Shown one piece after another: positions 7,662 through 15,182 of a stretch of DNA of 64,000 nucleotides. Under the pieces are notes generated by a model, which saw nothing but the letters and a program-made list of their open reading frames with translations, ran no database searches and was not told the origin of the DNA. Origin of the DNA: Neisseria sicca (GTDB lineage Bacteria > Pseudomonadota > Gammaproteobacteria > Burkholderiales > Neisseriaceae); contig NZ_POXG01000005.1 in the NCBI RefSeq assembly GCF_003044565.1, forward strand, positions 102,799-166,798. The letters run 5' to 3'. Each line of letters starts with the position of its first letter. The first letter of the stretch is position 1. The position numbers and the translations under genes are program-made.

Positions 7662-8540
7662 TCAGCGGCGAATGCTGTCCAGCCAAAGGCTTAGCGAATG
7701 TTGCCTGTCGAGCGCGCCGTAGCGTTTGAGGGCTTCGAGGGTAACGAGCTGGGCATCGTGCATCATGGTTTGGGACAACATGGTTTCGACAAGTTGCGAA
7801 ACGTTCATCAATTCAAACCCTGCGACTTCGCCGTCTTGGTTTTCGGGGCGGACGGTTTCGGGCAGGACGATGTCGAAGATGTGCAGGATTTCGTTGTGGA
7901 TACCGCGCGATACGGGGCGCAGGCTGTGGATTCGGGCGGCGGCTCGGAGGTTGTCGAGGGCGGGCGGCATCAGTCCGGCTTCTTCTTCGCTTTCGCGGCA
8001 GACCGCTTCAAACGGGGTTTCGCCGCTGGCAATGCCGCCGCCGACGAGGTTGTCGAGTTTGTTGGGATCGACGGCTTTGTGCGGGCTGCGGCGGCCTATC
8101 CAAAAATGCCAGCCGCCGTCGGTTTGCACCAGTCCGTTGAGGTGGACGGCTTGGCTCATGAGTCCGAACGGGCGGAAGGCGGCGCGTTCCAACGCAAAAA
8201 GAACTTTGCCCGCGTCGTCGCACACGTCAAACTTTTCGTCGCGCCAGCCGTGCAGCAGTCCGAGGCTTTTCCATTCGTTCGCCAAGTGCTGCAAACTGTC
8301 GCCCATCGCCAGCCAGTTGTCCGTTTGCAGGTAGAGGTCGTCTGAAACTTCAGAAAACCCTTCCTGCCAGTCTTGTTTGATCCGTTCGCGCCAAAACGGA
8401 TTCAGACGACCCAACGCCAGCCCGTTCAGATAGAGCGCGTTCCAGTCGTCTGCCGCACCGTAACTTGCCCGCGCCCAATCGTAGAGCGCGTCGTGGGTGC
8501 GGCGGTCGAGCGTTTCGGAAAAACAAGGGCGCGAAGACAT
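7662..8540 (-). CDS. NUDIX hydrolase with N-terminal DUF4743-type domain
   Basis: A 292-residue protein. The first ~125 residues resemble the DUF4743 region found beside NUDIX domains in fungal and plant thiamine-pyrophosphokinase-like proteins. The catalytic NUDIX box starts at GGIASGETPFEAVCRESEEE and ends AGL, matching Gx5Ex7REUxEExGU except for Ser at the U position after RE. It probably hydrolyses a nucleoside-diphosphate-linked compound; related proteins act on oxidised thiamine diphosphate. It is co-directional with the ABC ATPase and divergent from the carbonic anhydrase gene. Two DUS copies lie within the coding sequence (near 8337 and 8401). Confidence 0.85.
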   Translation of the reverse strand: MSSRPCFSETLDRRTHDALYDWARASYGAADDWNALYLNGLALGRLNPFWRERIKQDWQEGFSEVSDDLYLQTDNWLAMGDSLQHLANEWKSLGLLHGWRDEKFDVCDDAGKVLFALERAAFRPFGLMSQAVHLNGLVQTDGGWHFWIGRRSPHKAVDPNKLDNLVGGGIASGETPFEAVCRESEEEAGLMPPALDNLRAAARIHSLRPVSRGIHNEILHIFDIVLPETVRPENQDGEVAGFELMNVSQLVETMLSQTMMHDAQLVTLEALKRYGALDRQHSLSLWLDSIRR

Positions 8541-8699
8541 GACTGTTCCTCAATCCAATCAATACATAAACATAAGCGGATTGTATCCGCTCCGCCTCAA
8601 TTTGCAACCAACTCTATCCACAAGCAGGCGGCGCACGCTGCAAAGCCAAACCGCCCGAAAACCGCTATAATCGTCCCATTCTGTCGGAGGTCCAACACC

Positions 8700-9296
8700 A
8701 TGAGCGAATTGAGCGAAATTCTCGCCTATAACCAAAATTTTGTCGAATCGGGCGAATACGAAAAATATTTCACTGACAAATATCCCGGCCGCGAACTCGC
8801 CATCCTGTCCTGCATGGACGCGCGCATCATCGAGCTGCTGCCCAACGCGCTCGGACTGAAAAACGGCGACGCCAAGCTCATTAAAAACGCCGGCGCAGTC
8901 GTTACCCATCCTTGGGGGTCGGTCATGCGCAGCCTTTTGGTCGCCGTGTTCGAACTCAAAGTCAAAGAAATCATGGTCATCGCCCACCACGACTGCGGCA
9001 TGAAGGGGCTGAACGCCGCCGGTTTCCTTGAAAAAGTACACGAAAGCGACATTCCCGACGACCGCATCGAAACCCTGCGCAACGCCGGCATCGACCTCGA
9101 CAACTGGCTGACCGGTTTCGACAATGTAGAAGACAGCGTCCGCCACACCGTCAAAGTCATCCGCAACCACCCACTCATGCCCGCCGACATCGCCGTCCAC
9201 GGACTCGTCATCCATCCGACCACTGGCAAACTCACCCTGGTCGTTGACGGCAGCCCCGAAGCAGAAAGCCTTTCAGACGACCCCGCCAACCCATAA
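8700..9296 (+). CDS. Beta-class carbonic anhydrase
   Basis: A 198-residue zinc enzyme interconverting CO2 and bicarbonate in the cytoplasm. Zinc ligands are C38 in SCMDAR and H96/C99 in HHDCG; the D40/R42 dyad is intact. The start at 8700 is set by a strong CGGAGG ribosome binding site 8 bases upstream. The frame is open further upstream but without a start signal. It is divergent from the NUDIX gene and followed 55 bases later by nadD, with a DUS between, so the two may be co-transcribed. Confidence 0.93.
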   Translation: MSELSEILAYNQNFVESGEYEKYFTDKYPGRELAILSCMDARIIELLPNALGLKNGDAKLIKNAGAVVTHPWGSVMRSLLVAVFELKVKEIMVIAHHDCGMKGLNAAGFLEKVHESDIPDDRIETLRNAGIDLDNWLTGFDNVEDSVRHTVKVIRNHPLMPADIAVHGLVIHPTTGKLTLVVDGSPEAESLSDDPANP

Positions 9297-9351
9297 ACCC
9301 GACAGGTCGTCTGAAACCCAAACAGAGCGCACCCTACACCCAAGGACACCC

Positions 9352-9963
9352 ATGAAAAACATCGGACTTTTCGGCGGCACCTTCGACCCCATCCACAACG
9401 GCCACCTCCACATCGCCCGCGCCTTCGCCGACGAAATCGGACTCGACACCGTCGTCTTCCTGCCCGCAGGCGACCCCTACCACAAAGACCCGTCCCGCGC
9501 CTCCGCCCAAGACCGCCTCATCATGACCGAACTCGCCATTGCCGACGACCCCCGCTTCGCCGCCAGCGACTGCGACATCGTCCGCGACGGCGCAACGTAC
9601 ACCTTCGACACCGTCCAAATCTTCCGCCAGCAATTCCCCGACGCCCAACTTTGGTGGCTCATGGGCAGCGACAGCCTCATGAAACTGCACACTTGGAAAA
9701 AATGGCAGACCCTCGTGCGCCAAACCCACATCGCCGTCGCCATGCGCCAAGGCGACAACCTCAACCAAACCCCGCGCGAACTCCACGCCTGGCTGGGCGA
9801 AGCCCTCCAAAACGGCAGCGTCCGCATCCTCAACGCCCCCCTGCACAACACCTCCTCCACCCAAATCCGCCAAACCCTCCAAAGTGGCAGACTTTCAGAC
9901 GACCTCCCGCCCCAAGTTGCCCGCTACATCCGCGAACACAAACTGTACCAAATCGGAAAATAG
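9352..9963 (+). CDS. nadD: Nicotinate-nucleotide adenylyltransferase NadD
   Basis: A 203-residue nucleotidyltransferase making nicotinate adenine dinucleotide, an essential step of NAD synthesis. GGTFDPIHNGHL (HxGH-type site, H15/H18) is at the N-terminus and the SSTQIR motif is near residue 173. AAGGA lies 8 bases before the ATG at 9352, which sets this start over upstream in-frame codons. The order nadD-rsfS-rlmH is common in many bacteria and supports the assignments. A DUS near the 3' end encodes part of the C-terminus (LSDDLP). Confidence 0.95.
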   Translation: MKNIGLFGGTFDPIHNGHLHIARAFADEIGLDTVVFLPAGDPYHKDPSRASAQDRLIMTELAIADDPRFAASDCDIVRDGATYTFDTVQIFRQQFPDAQLWWLMGSDSLMKLHTWKKWQTLVRQTHIAVAMRQGDNLNQTPRELHAWLGEALQNGSVRILNAPLHNTSSTQIRQTLQSGRLSDDLPPQVARYIREHKLYQIGK

Positions 9964-10030
9964 CGTAAATTCATACAGATAAGTTATAATACCGTACAAA
10001 CCCCATTTCATTCCCACCATTAGGAAAACA

Positions 10031-10417
10031 ATGAACGAACAAGAATTGCAAGACCTGCAAAAAATGGTCGAAACCGCCGTTGAAGCTCTCGAAGACATCA
10101 AAGCCAAAGACATCTCCGTCCTCGAAACCCAAGAAAAAACCTCACTGTTCGCCCGCATGATCATCGCCAGCGGCGATAGCACCCGCCAAGTCAAAGCCCT
10201 CGCCAACAACGTTGCCGTCAGCCTCAAAGAAGCAGGCTTCGAAATCCTCAGCACCGAAGGCGACAGCGGCGAATGGACGCTCGTTGACGCAGGCGACCTC
10301 GTCGTCCACGTCATGCTGCCCGCCGTCCGCGACTTCTACGACATCGACACCCTTTGGGGCGGCGAAAAACCCAGCTTCCACGCCGGCGCGCAAAAACCCT
10401 GGCACGCCGCCGACTAA
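10031..10417 (+). CDS. rsfS: Ribosomal silencing factor RsfS
   Basis: A 128-residue DUF143/Iojap-family protein that binds L14 of the large ribosomal subunit and blocks subunit joining under starvation. Family landmarks are DIKAKDISVL near the N-terminus, the ASGDSTRQVKALA block, and the WTLVDAGDLVVHVMLP / RDFYDIDTLW block. The ribosome binding site TAGGAAA precedes the ATG. It lies 67 bases after nadD and probably belongs to the same transcript. The CREE downstream separates it from rlmH. Confidence 0.95.
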   Translation: MNEQELQDLQKMVETAVEALEDIKAKDISVLETQEKTSLFARMIIASGDSTRQVKALANNVAVSLKEAGFEILSTEGDSGEWTLVDAGDLVVHVMLPAVRDFYDIDTLWGGEKPSFHAGAQKPWHAAD

Positions 10418-10521
10418 GCAGCCATCCCAAGCCGTCTGTGTACACAGACGGCTTTATTGCGCACGCCGAATCCCATCTTTGCCCAAACCAACGTTTTTCA
10501 GACGACCCCTTGACTGAACAA

Positions 10522-10677
10522 TATAGTGGATTAACAAAAATCAGAACAAGGCGACGAAGCCGCAGACAGTACAAATAGTATGGAACCGATTCACTTGGTG
10601 CTTCAGCACCTTAGAGAATCGTTCTCTTTGAGCTAAGGCGAGGCAACGCCGTACTGGTTTAAATTTAATCCACTATA
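10522..10677. mobile_element. CREE, full-length 156-bp form
   Basis: Ends TATAGTGGATTAACAAAAAT and ATTTAATCCACTATA. It keeps the central 50-bp segment with GAGAATCGTTCTC. It sits between rsfS and rlmH, opposite in orientation to the CREE at 11241. Confidence 0.95.
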
Positions 10678-10720
10678 ACAATATCGGCTTCAAGAATCCC
10701 GTTTCACCATCATTCAAACC

Positions 10721-10750
10721 AAAAGGTCGTCTGAAACCTTTCAGACGACC
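10721..10750. repeat. Inverted DUS pair upstream of rlmH
   Basis: AGGTCGTCTGAAACCTTTCAGACGACC forms a tight hairpin but has no T-tract, so termination is doubtful. It is a strong uptake signal. Confidence 0.7.
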
Positions 10751-10769
10751 CATCCGACCAAGGAAACCC

Positions 10770-11240
10770 ATGAACATCACCGTCCTCGCCGTCGGCACCA
10801 AAATGCCCCGCTGGGTGGACGAAGCCGTCGGCGAATACGCCAAACGCTTCGGACGCGACGTCGCCTACACCCTCAAAGAAATCAAACCCGAAAAACGCGG
10901 CGCAGGCGTCAACGCCGCACAAGGCATGGCGGCGGAAGAAAAACGCATCCTCGAAGCCATCCCGCAAGGCGCGTTCCTCATCGTCCTCGACGAACGCGGC
11001 AAAGCCCCGACCTCCGTCGAGCTGGCGGAACACCTCAAAAGCTGGCAGCAAAACGGCGAACACGTCTGCTTCGTCATCGGCGGCGCCGACGGCATGACCG
11101 ACCGCCTCAAACAACAAGCCCGCATGATGATGCGCCTCTCCAGCCTCACCCTACCGCACGGCATGGTGCGCGTCCTTCTGACCGAACAGCTCTACCGCGC
11201 CGTCTCCATTCTCCACAACCATCCCTACCACCGCGAATAA
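10770..11240 (+). CDS. rlmH: 23S rRNA (pseudouridine1915-N3)-methyltransferase RlmH
   Basis: A 156-residue SPOUT methyltransferase that modifies pseudouridine 1915 in helix 69 of 23S rRNA on assembled 70S ribosomes. The SAM-binding knot is visible as FVIGGADGM and LTLPHGMVRVLLTEQLYRA; the C-terminus NHPYHRE is the usual family end. Length is typical (about 155). The CAAGGAAA ribosome binding site fixes the start. The stop codon directly abuts a CREE, and another CREE of opposite orientation lies about 90 bases upstream, so the gene is bracketed by inverted elements. Confidence 0.95.
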   Translation: MNITVLAVGTKMPRWVDEAVGEYAKRFGRDVAYTLKEIKPEKRGAGVNAAQGMAAEEKRILEAIPQGAFLIVLDERGKAPTSVELAEHLKSWQQNGEHVCFVIGGADGMTDRLKQQARMMMRLSSLTLPHGMVRVLLTEQLYRAVSILHNHPYHRE

Positions 11241-11397
11241 TATAGTGGATTAAATTTAAACCAGGACGGCGTTACCTCGCCTTAGCTCAAAGAGAACGAT
11301 TCTCTAAGGTGCTGAAGCACCAAGTGAATCGGTTCCGTACTATCTTGTACTGTCTGCGGCTTCGTCGCCTTGTCCTGATTTTTGTTAATCCACTATA
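11241..11397. mobile_element. CREE, full-length 157-bp form
   Basis: It begins at the base after the rlmH stop. Ends TATAGTGGATTAAATTTAAA and TTTTTGTTAATCCACTATA. It is inverted relative to the CREE at 10522. Confidence 0.95.
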
Positions 11398-11704
11398 AAA
11401 GCCGTACCCGCAGGTAGGCTTCGTGTGTCCACCGCATAAATCGGGCGCAGGCGTGCCTGTTGCGAATTCAATACATTGAGAAATAATAAGCTAGGAAATA
11501 TTTAGATATTGTTTGAATACCTGTCATAAGGACGATAAGATACCAACCTCATTTGATAAGGGATTGATTCAGAAACCGTTCTGGCTTGCCGTAGGCAACC
11601 ACGCCGTATGGTTTTGAAGTGAGCCAAGATAAAACATCAATCCCCATTTTTATCTCACAACAATAAACATCAAATATTCGGTTTATGTTTCGAAAGGGGG
11701 CAGA
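11398..11704. other. Intergenic region upstream of comP
   Basis: About 300 bases without a gene. The left part is GC-rich and featureless. The right part (11480-11700) is AT-rich and probably holds the comP promoter, though no strong -35/-10 pair stands out. The comP ribosome binding site AAGGGGG is at its end. Confidence 0.6.
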
Positions 11705-12157
11705 ATGAAGGAAATTCAGCGGGGATTTTCTTTGTCTCAATTGGTTTTCACCATCATGATGGTAGGGATTTTGGCGGCGATTGCTTATCCGTCTTACCAA
11801 AAATACGTCGCAGATACCAAGTTGCAGGAAGTGCGGGCCGCCATGCTGGAAAACGCCCAATTTCTGGAGCGTTTTTATCAAAAAAACGGAAGTTTCAAAC
11901 AAAGTTCCACCCAATGGCCGGATTTGCCGATTAAGGAAATCGGCGATTTTTGCATCAAAGTGCAAGGCGACGCCAAAGGCACGCCGGACGGGCGGTTTAC
12001 CCTCAAGGCAGTGGCGCGGTCGGATCAAAATCCCAAGGTATTGAAGGTCAACGAAAGCTTTGTCACGGTATCGTGTGAAACGACCGACAGCACCTGCGAA
12101 GACAAAACGCAGCATTTCGCCAATACGGACAAATCATGCAAAATATTTGATTCTTGA
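11705..12157 (+). CDS. comP: Type IV pilin-like DNA-uptake receptor ComP
   Basis: A 150-residue minor pilin that binds DUS on incoming DNA during natural transformation. It has a short prepilin leader cut after G7 (RG/FSLSQL), a hydrophobic helix, and the segments AMLENAQFLERFYQKNGSFK and WPDLPIKE typical of ComP. Four cysteines (C83, C124, C131, C145) match ComP's two disulfides, which shape the DNA-binding face. Mature residue 5, normally Glu in type IV pilins, reads Gln here. The ribosome binding site AAGGGGG sets the start. It is a single gene ended by a DUS hairpin. PilV- or PilX-like minor pilins are less likely given the four-cysteine pattern. Confidence 0.88.
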   Translation: MKEIQRGFSLSQLVFTIMMVGILAAIAYPSYQKYVADTKLQEVRAAMLENAQFLERFYQKNGSFKQSSTQWPDLPIKEIGDFCIKVQGDAKGTPDGRFTLKAVARSDQNPKVLKVNESFVTVSCETTDSTCEDKTQHFANTDKSCKIFDS

Positions 12158-12172
12158 GGCATATCGATAACA

Positions 12173-12216
12173 AAAAGGTCGTCTGAAACCGAAGATTGGT
12201 TTTCAGACGACCTTTT
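12173..12216. terminator. Inverted DUS pair terminator between comP and nitroreductase
   Basis: AAAAGGTCGTCTGAAAC and its inverse with a T-tract, between convergent genes. Confidence 0.85.
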
Positions 12217-12232
12217 TCTGTTTGACGGGCAA

Positions 12233-12838
12233 TTATGCGCCGAACACTTTCAAACGGTTTTCCACAGGTTCGAAGGCTTTTTCACCGGCAGGCGCTTCGA
12301 TGCCGCCGATGACCATTTGTGCGCGCAAGAGCCAGCTTTCGGGCAGGTTCCATTCTTTGGCGATGGCGGCGTCGGGCAGCGGGTTGTAGTGTTGCAGGTT
12401 CGCGCCCACGCCGGCGGCGGCAAGTGTTGTCCAGAGGGCGTATTGCATCATCGCGTTGGCATGGTCCGCCCAAACGGGGAAGTTGGCAGCATAAGAAGGG
12501 AACTGCTCTTGCAGGCCTTTGACGACGTTTTGGTCTTCGAAGAACAAAATGGTCGCCGCGCCTGCTTTGAACAGGTTTAATTTTTGCGCGGTCGGCTCGA
12601 ATTGTTCGGCTGGCACGATGGCGCGCAATGCGTCTTCGACGAATTGCCACACTTTGCCGTGTTCTTCGCCGAAGAGGACGACGACGCGGGTGGATTGCGA
12701 GTTGAAGGAAGAAGGCGTGTGCAAAACAGCGTGTTTGACGATTTCGCTGATTTCTTCGTTGCTGATAGGCAGGTTTTTGTTCAGCGCGTAAATGGAACGG
12801 CGGGTTTCGGCCGCTTGTTGCAAGGTTTGATAAGTCAT
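12233..12838 (-). CDS. Nitroreductase-family oxidoreductase
   Basis: A 201-residue FMN-dependent nitroreductase-like protein of the YdgI/HBN1 group. RRSIYALNKNLPIS near residue 13 and the SSFNSQSTRVVVL segment form the FMN site. GVGANLQHYNP and a C-terminal MVIGGIEAPAG segment are also family features. It reduces quinones or nitro compounds using NAD(P)H; the physiological substrate is unknown. The ribosome binding site AAAGGA sits 9 bases before the ATG. It is 96 bases downstream of the DoxX gene on the same strand, so the two probably form an operon, with the divergent LysR protein as the candidate regulator. Confidence 0.88.
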   Translation of the reverse strand: MTYQTLQQAAETRRSIYALNKNLPISNEEISEIVKHAVLHTPSSFNSQSTRVVVLFGEEHGKVWQFVEDALRAIVPAEQFEPTAQKLNLFKAGAATILFFEDQNVVKGLQEQFPSYAANFPVWADHANAMMQYALWTTLAAAGVGANLQHYNPLPDAAIAKEWNLPESWLLRAQMVIGGIEAPAGEKAFEPVENRLKVFGA

Positions 12839-12934
12839 GTTGTTTTTCCTTTGATTGATGTTTAATCGGTTGGCGGGTTTAGAAATCTATTCGTAAAACC
12901 CGCTTTGCTTGTTTTCAGACGACCTTTGGGTACA

Positions 12935-13336
12935 TCAGGCTTTGTCTTTGCCAATCAGGTTGTCCAATGCCAATAAGCCGCCGCCGGCTGCTGCGAGATA
13001 GAGGAACACGAAGCAGAACAAGACTGCCGATTCGCCGCCGTTAGCAAGCGGGAACAGCACCGAACCTTTGGCAGCGTGTGCCATAAAGTAGGCAGCCGCC
13101 ATCTGACCGGACAGGACGAAGGCGGTAGGACGGGTAAACATTCCGAGAATCAGCATGATGCCGCCGACGACTTCCAAAATACCCGCCACCAGCATCAAGC
13201 CTTCGGGCGAGCCGCTACCCATGGCGGTCGGGAAACCGAAGAATTTCGCCGTGCCGTGCAAGAGAAAGAGATAGGCAGTTACGATACGCAATACGGACAA
13301 TAAAATAGGTTGGATACGGGTGCAGGTTGCAGACAT
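12935..13336 (-). CDS. DoxX-family membrane protein
   Basis: A 133-residue integral membrane protein with four hydrophobic segments (about residues 10-27, 46-66, 70-87, 102-122) and the DoxX-type LHGTAKFFGFP motif. DoxX proteins are linked to redox homeostasis or thiol and quinone metabolism, but their biochemical role is poorly defined. The ribosome binding site TAGGAGT lies 7 bases before the ATG. It is the first gene of a probable operon with the nitroreductase and is divergent from the LysR regulator across a 122-base spacer holding paired dyads. Confidence 0.88.
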   Translation of the reverse strand: MSATCTRIQPILLSVLRIVTAYLFLLHGTAKFFGFPTAMGSGSPEGLMLVAGILEVVGGIMLILGMFTRPTAFVLSGQMAAAYFMAHAAKGSVLFPLANGGESAVLFCFVFLYLAAAGGGLLALDNLIGKDKA

Positions 13337-13390
13337 GGCATACTCCTAATCAAAATGCAAGAACGAAATGAAAACTAATCTTATCTGGGT

Positions 13391-13423
13391 AGTATAGATA
13401 ATTACTGCCAGTAGATATATACT
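13391..13423. promoter_or_regulatory. Paired AGTA/TACT dyads, candidate LysR operator
   Basis: AGTA (13391) pairs with TACT (13403), and AGTA (13410) pairs with TACT (13420), giving two inverted repeats centred 18 bases apart. The middle half-sites form the perfect palindrome TACTGCCAGTA. The location between divergent doxX and lysR genes is classic for a LysR-type regulator. Confidence 0.5.
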
Positions 13424-13458
13424 GCTTTTATTGACACAACGTTTCCCCAAAAGAAAAC

Positions 13459-14355
13459 ATGGATACCCTGTTCAGCCTCAAAGTTTTCCGCCAAGTCGTC
13501 CAAAGCGGCAGCTTCACCCGCGCCGCCGAGCAGCTCGATATTTCCACTGCAATGGCGAGCAAACACGTCAGCCATCTGGAAAATTCGATTAAAGCCAAGC
13601 TGCTGCACCGCAACAGCCGCAACCTCCACCTGACCGAAGCGGGCGAAGAATACTACCGCCAATGCAGCTACGCGCTCGATACGCTCGACACCGCCGCGCA
13701 AAAGGCGGCAGGCGGGGCGGATACGCCGCAGGGTATGTTACGCGTGACCATGCCGCTTTGGTTCGCGGGCAACTTAATCAGCAACTGGCTGGCGGAATAC
13801 CGCGAACGCTATCCCGAAGTCACGCTCGATTTGGTACTCGACAACCGCCACGTCGATTTGATTGCCGAAGGCTTCGACCTCGCCTTGCGCGTCTCAAAAA
13901 CCCTGTCTCCGTCGCTTATTGTCAAGCCGCTGGCACAAATCCAATTCGTCCTGCTCGCCTCGCCCGACTATCTGGCGAAACACGGCACGCCGCAAACGCC
14001 CGAAGAAACCATGCGCCATCCCGCCATCCTGCCGTCCTACACCGACCAACGCAATTTGGAAATCACACATCAAAAAACGGGCGAAAAAAGCATTCTGACG
14101 CTCAATCCGGTGGTTCTAAGCGACAACACGCTGATGATCCGCGAATTGGTCAGGGCGGGCGCGGGCATCGCCTATCAACCGCTGTGGTCGGTCAGACAGG
14201 ATTTGGCGGAAGGCAGACTGGTCAGCCTGCTGCCGGACTATCGGGTGCGGACCGATCAATTAAACGCAGTCTATGTGGACAGGGCGTTCTTAAGCGCGAA
14301 GGTGCGCAGTTTTATCGATTTTCTGAACGAGAAGATTTCGGCGGATGGGCAATAA
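13459..14355 (+). CDS. LysR-family transcriptional regulator
   Basis: A 298-residue regulator. The N-terminal winged helix-turn-helix (residues 1-60) contains SFTRAAEQLDIS and SKHVSHLEN. It is followed by a periplasmic-binding-like effector domain (residues 88-290). Its sequence differs from neisserial CrgA as remembered. It is transcribed divergently from doxX/nitroreductase, and the intergenic dyads suggest it controls them and itself, by analogy with other LysR systems that pair with redox enzymes. The effector is unknown. Confidence 0.9.
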   Translation: MDTLFSLKVFRQVVQSGSFTRAAEQLDISTAMASKHVSHLENSIKAKLLHRNSRNLHLTEAGEEYYRQCSYALDTLDTAAQKAAGGADTPQGMLRVTMPLWFAGNLISNWLAEYRERYPEVTLDLVLDNRHVDLIAEGFDLALRVSKTLSPSLIVKPLAQIQFVLLASPDYLAKHGTPQTPEETMRHPAILPSYTDQRNLEITHQKTGEKSILTLNPVVLSDNTLMIRELVRAGAGIAYQPLWSVRQDLAEGRLVSLLPDYRVRTDQLNAVYVDRAFLSAKVRSFIDFLNEKISADGQ

Positions 14356-14371
14356 GGTCATCGTCCAAAAC

Positions 14372-14527
14372 TATAGTGGATTACCTTTAAACCAGTACGG
14401 CGTTGCCTTGCCTTAGCTCAAAGAGAACGATTCTCTAAGGTGCTGAAGCGCCAAGTGAATCGGTTCCGTACTATCTGTACTGTCTGCGGCTTCGTCGCCT
14501 TGTCCTGATTTTTGTTAATCCACTATA
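14372..14527. mobile_element. CREE, full-length 156-bp form
   Basis: Ends TATAGTGGATTACCTTTAAA and TTTTTGTTAATCCACTATA. It lies between convergent lysR and pseudoazurin genes, next to a DUS pair. Confidence 0.95.
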
Positions 14528-14571
14528 AAAAGGTCGTCTGAAAACGGAAAACGGTTTCAGACGACCTTTTG
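14528..14571. terminator. Inverted DUS pair terminator
   Basis: AAAAAGGTCGTCTGAAAAC and its inverse plus T-tract, directly after the CREE and 14 bases from the pseudoazurin stop. Confidence 0.85.
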
Positions 14572-14584
14572 TTTGTGCGGCGGT

Positions 14585-15016
14585 TTATTTGACCTGCTGC
14601 ATGTATTTTTTCAGACGGCCTTTGCTCTGCATGGCACGGTTTTCCAGTTCGTCCACAACAGCTTGCGCTTTGGCTTTGTTCACCGGTTTGCCGACCTGAA
14701 TCACGCCGCTCATGTTCATCATGCGGTGCGGCGGGCAGGTGTAGACGTACACGCCTTCTTTGTCGAGTTTGAGGGTGAAGTCTTTGCCGTCTTCGGACAG
14801 GAAGTCGGCAACGCCGTCGGGCAGGGCTTTGCTTTGCACCCAGTGGCCTTTGTTGGCGGCTTTGAAGGTTACGGTGTCGCCGACTTTGGCATTGACGTAG
14901 CCGGGTTCGAACACCATGCTGTCGTCTTTGCCGTTGTCGAGCATTTTGACTTCGTGGTTGGCGGCGTATGCGCCGAGGGAGGCGGTCAGCATGAGGAGGA
15001 AGAGGGATTTTTTCAT
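14585..15016 (-). CDS. Pseudoazurin (periplasmic type I copper protein)
   Basis: A 143-residue cupredoxin with a signal peptide (cleavage near residue 19, AYA/A). Type I copper ligands H58 (KGHWV), C94, H97 and M102 (TCPPHRMMNM) are all present with pseudoazurin spacing. The C-terminal helical tail is also typical. Pseudoazurins donate electrons to copper nitrite reductase (AniA/NirK in Neisseria) or to peroxidases; the partner is not in this window. AAGGACTCCCC precedes the ATG. The sequence encoding GRLKK holds a DUS of the AGGCCGTCTGAA dialect (14610-14621). Confidence 0.92.
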   Translation of the reverse strand: MKKSLFLLMLTASLGAYAANHEVKMLDNGKDDSMVFEPGYVNAKVGDTVTFKAANKGHWVQSKALPDGVADFLSEDGKDFTLKLDKEGVYVYTCPPHRMMNMSGVIQVGKPVNKAKAQAVVDELENRAMQSKGRLKKYMQQVK

Positions 15017-15089
15017 GGGGGAGTCCTTTCTAAGGATAAAAAATATGGGGCGGGCTGATGAGTCGAAGAGGCAAGCCTTGGGCTTACCG

Positions 15090-15136
15090 CCCTCTCCCTA
15101 ACCCTCTCCCGCAGGAGAGGGGATCAGTTGCAGGGA
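15090..15136. repeat. Copy of the CCCTCTCCC-type intergenic repeat
   Basis: Contains CCCTCTCCCTAACCCTCTCC and a partial inverse, then GTTGCAGGG. Related copies occur at 17128-17249, 28821, 29193, 37690, 38057 and 38420. Confidence 0.7.
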
Positions 15137-15182
15137 GATCGCAGGCCGGATGCTCAAATCCGACATTTCAGGAGCGGTTAAG

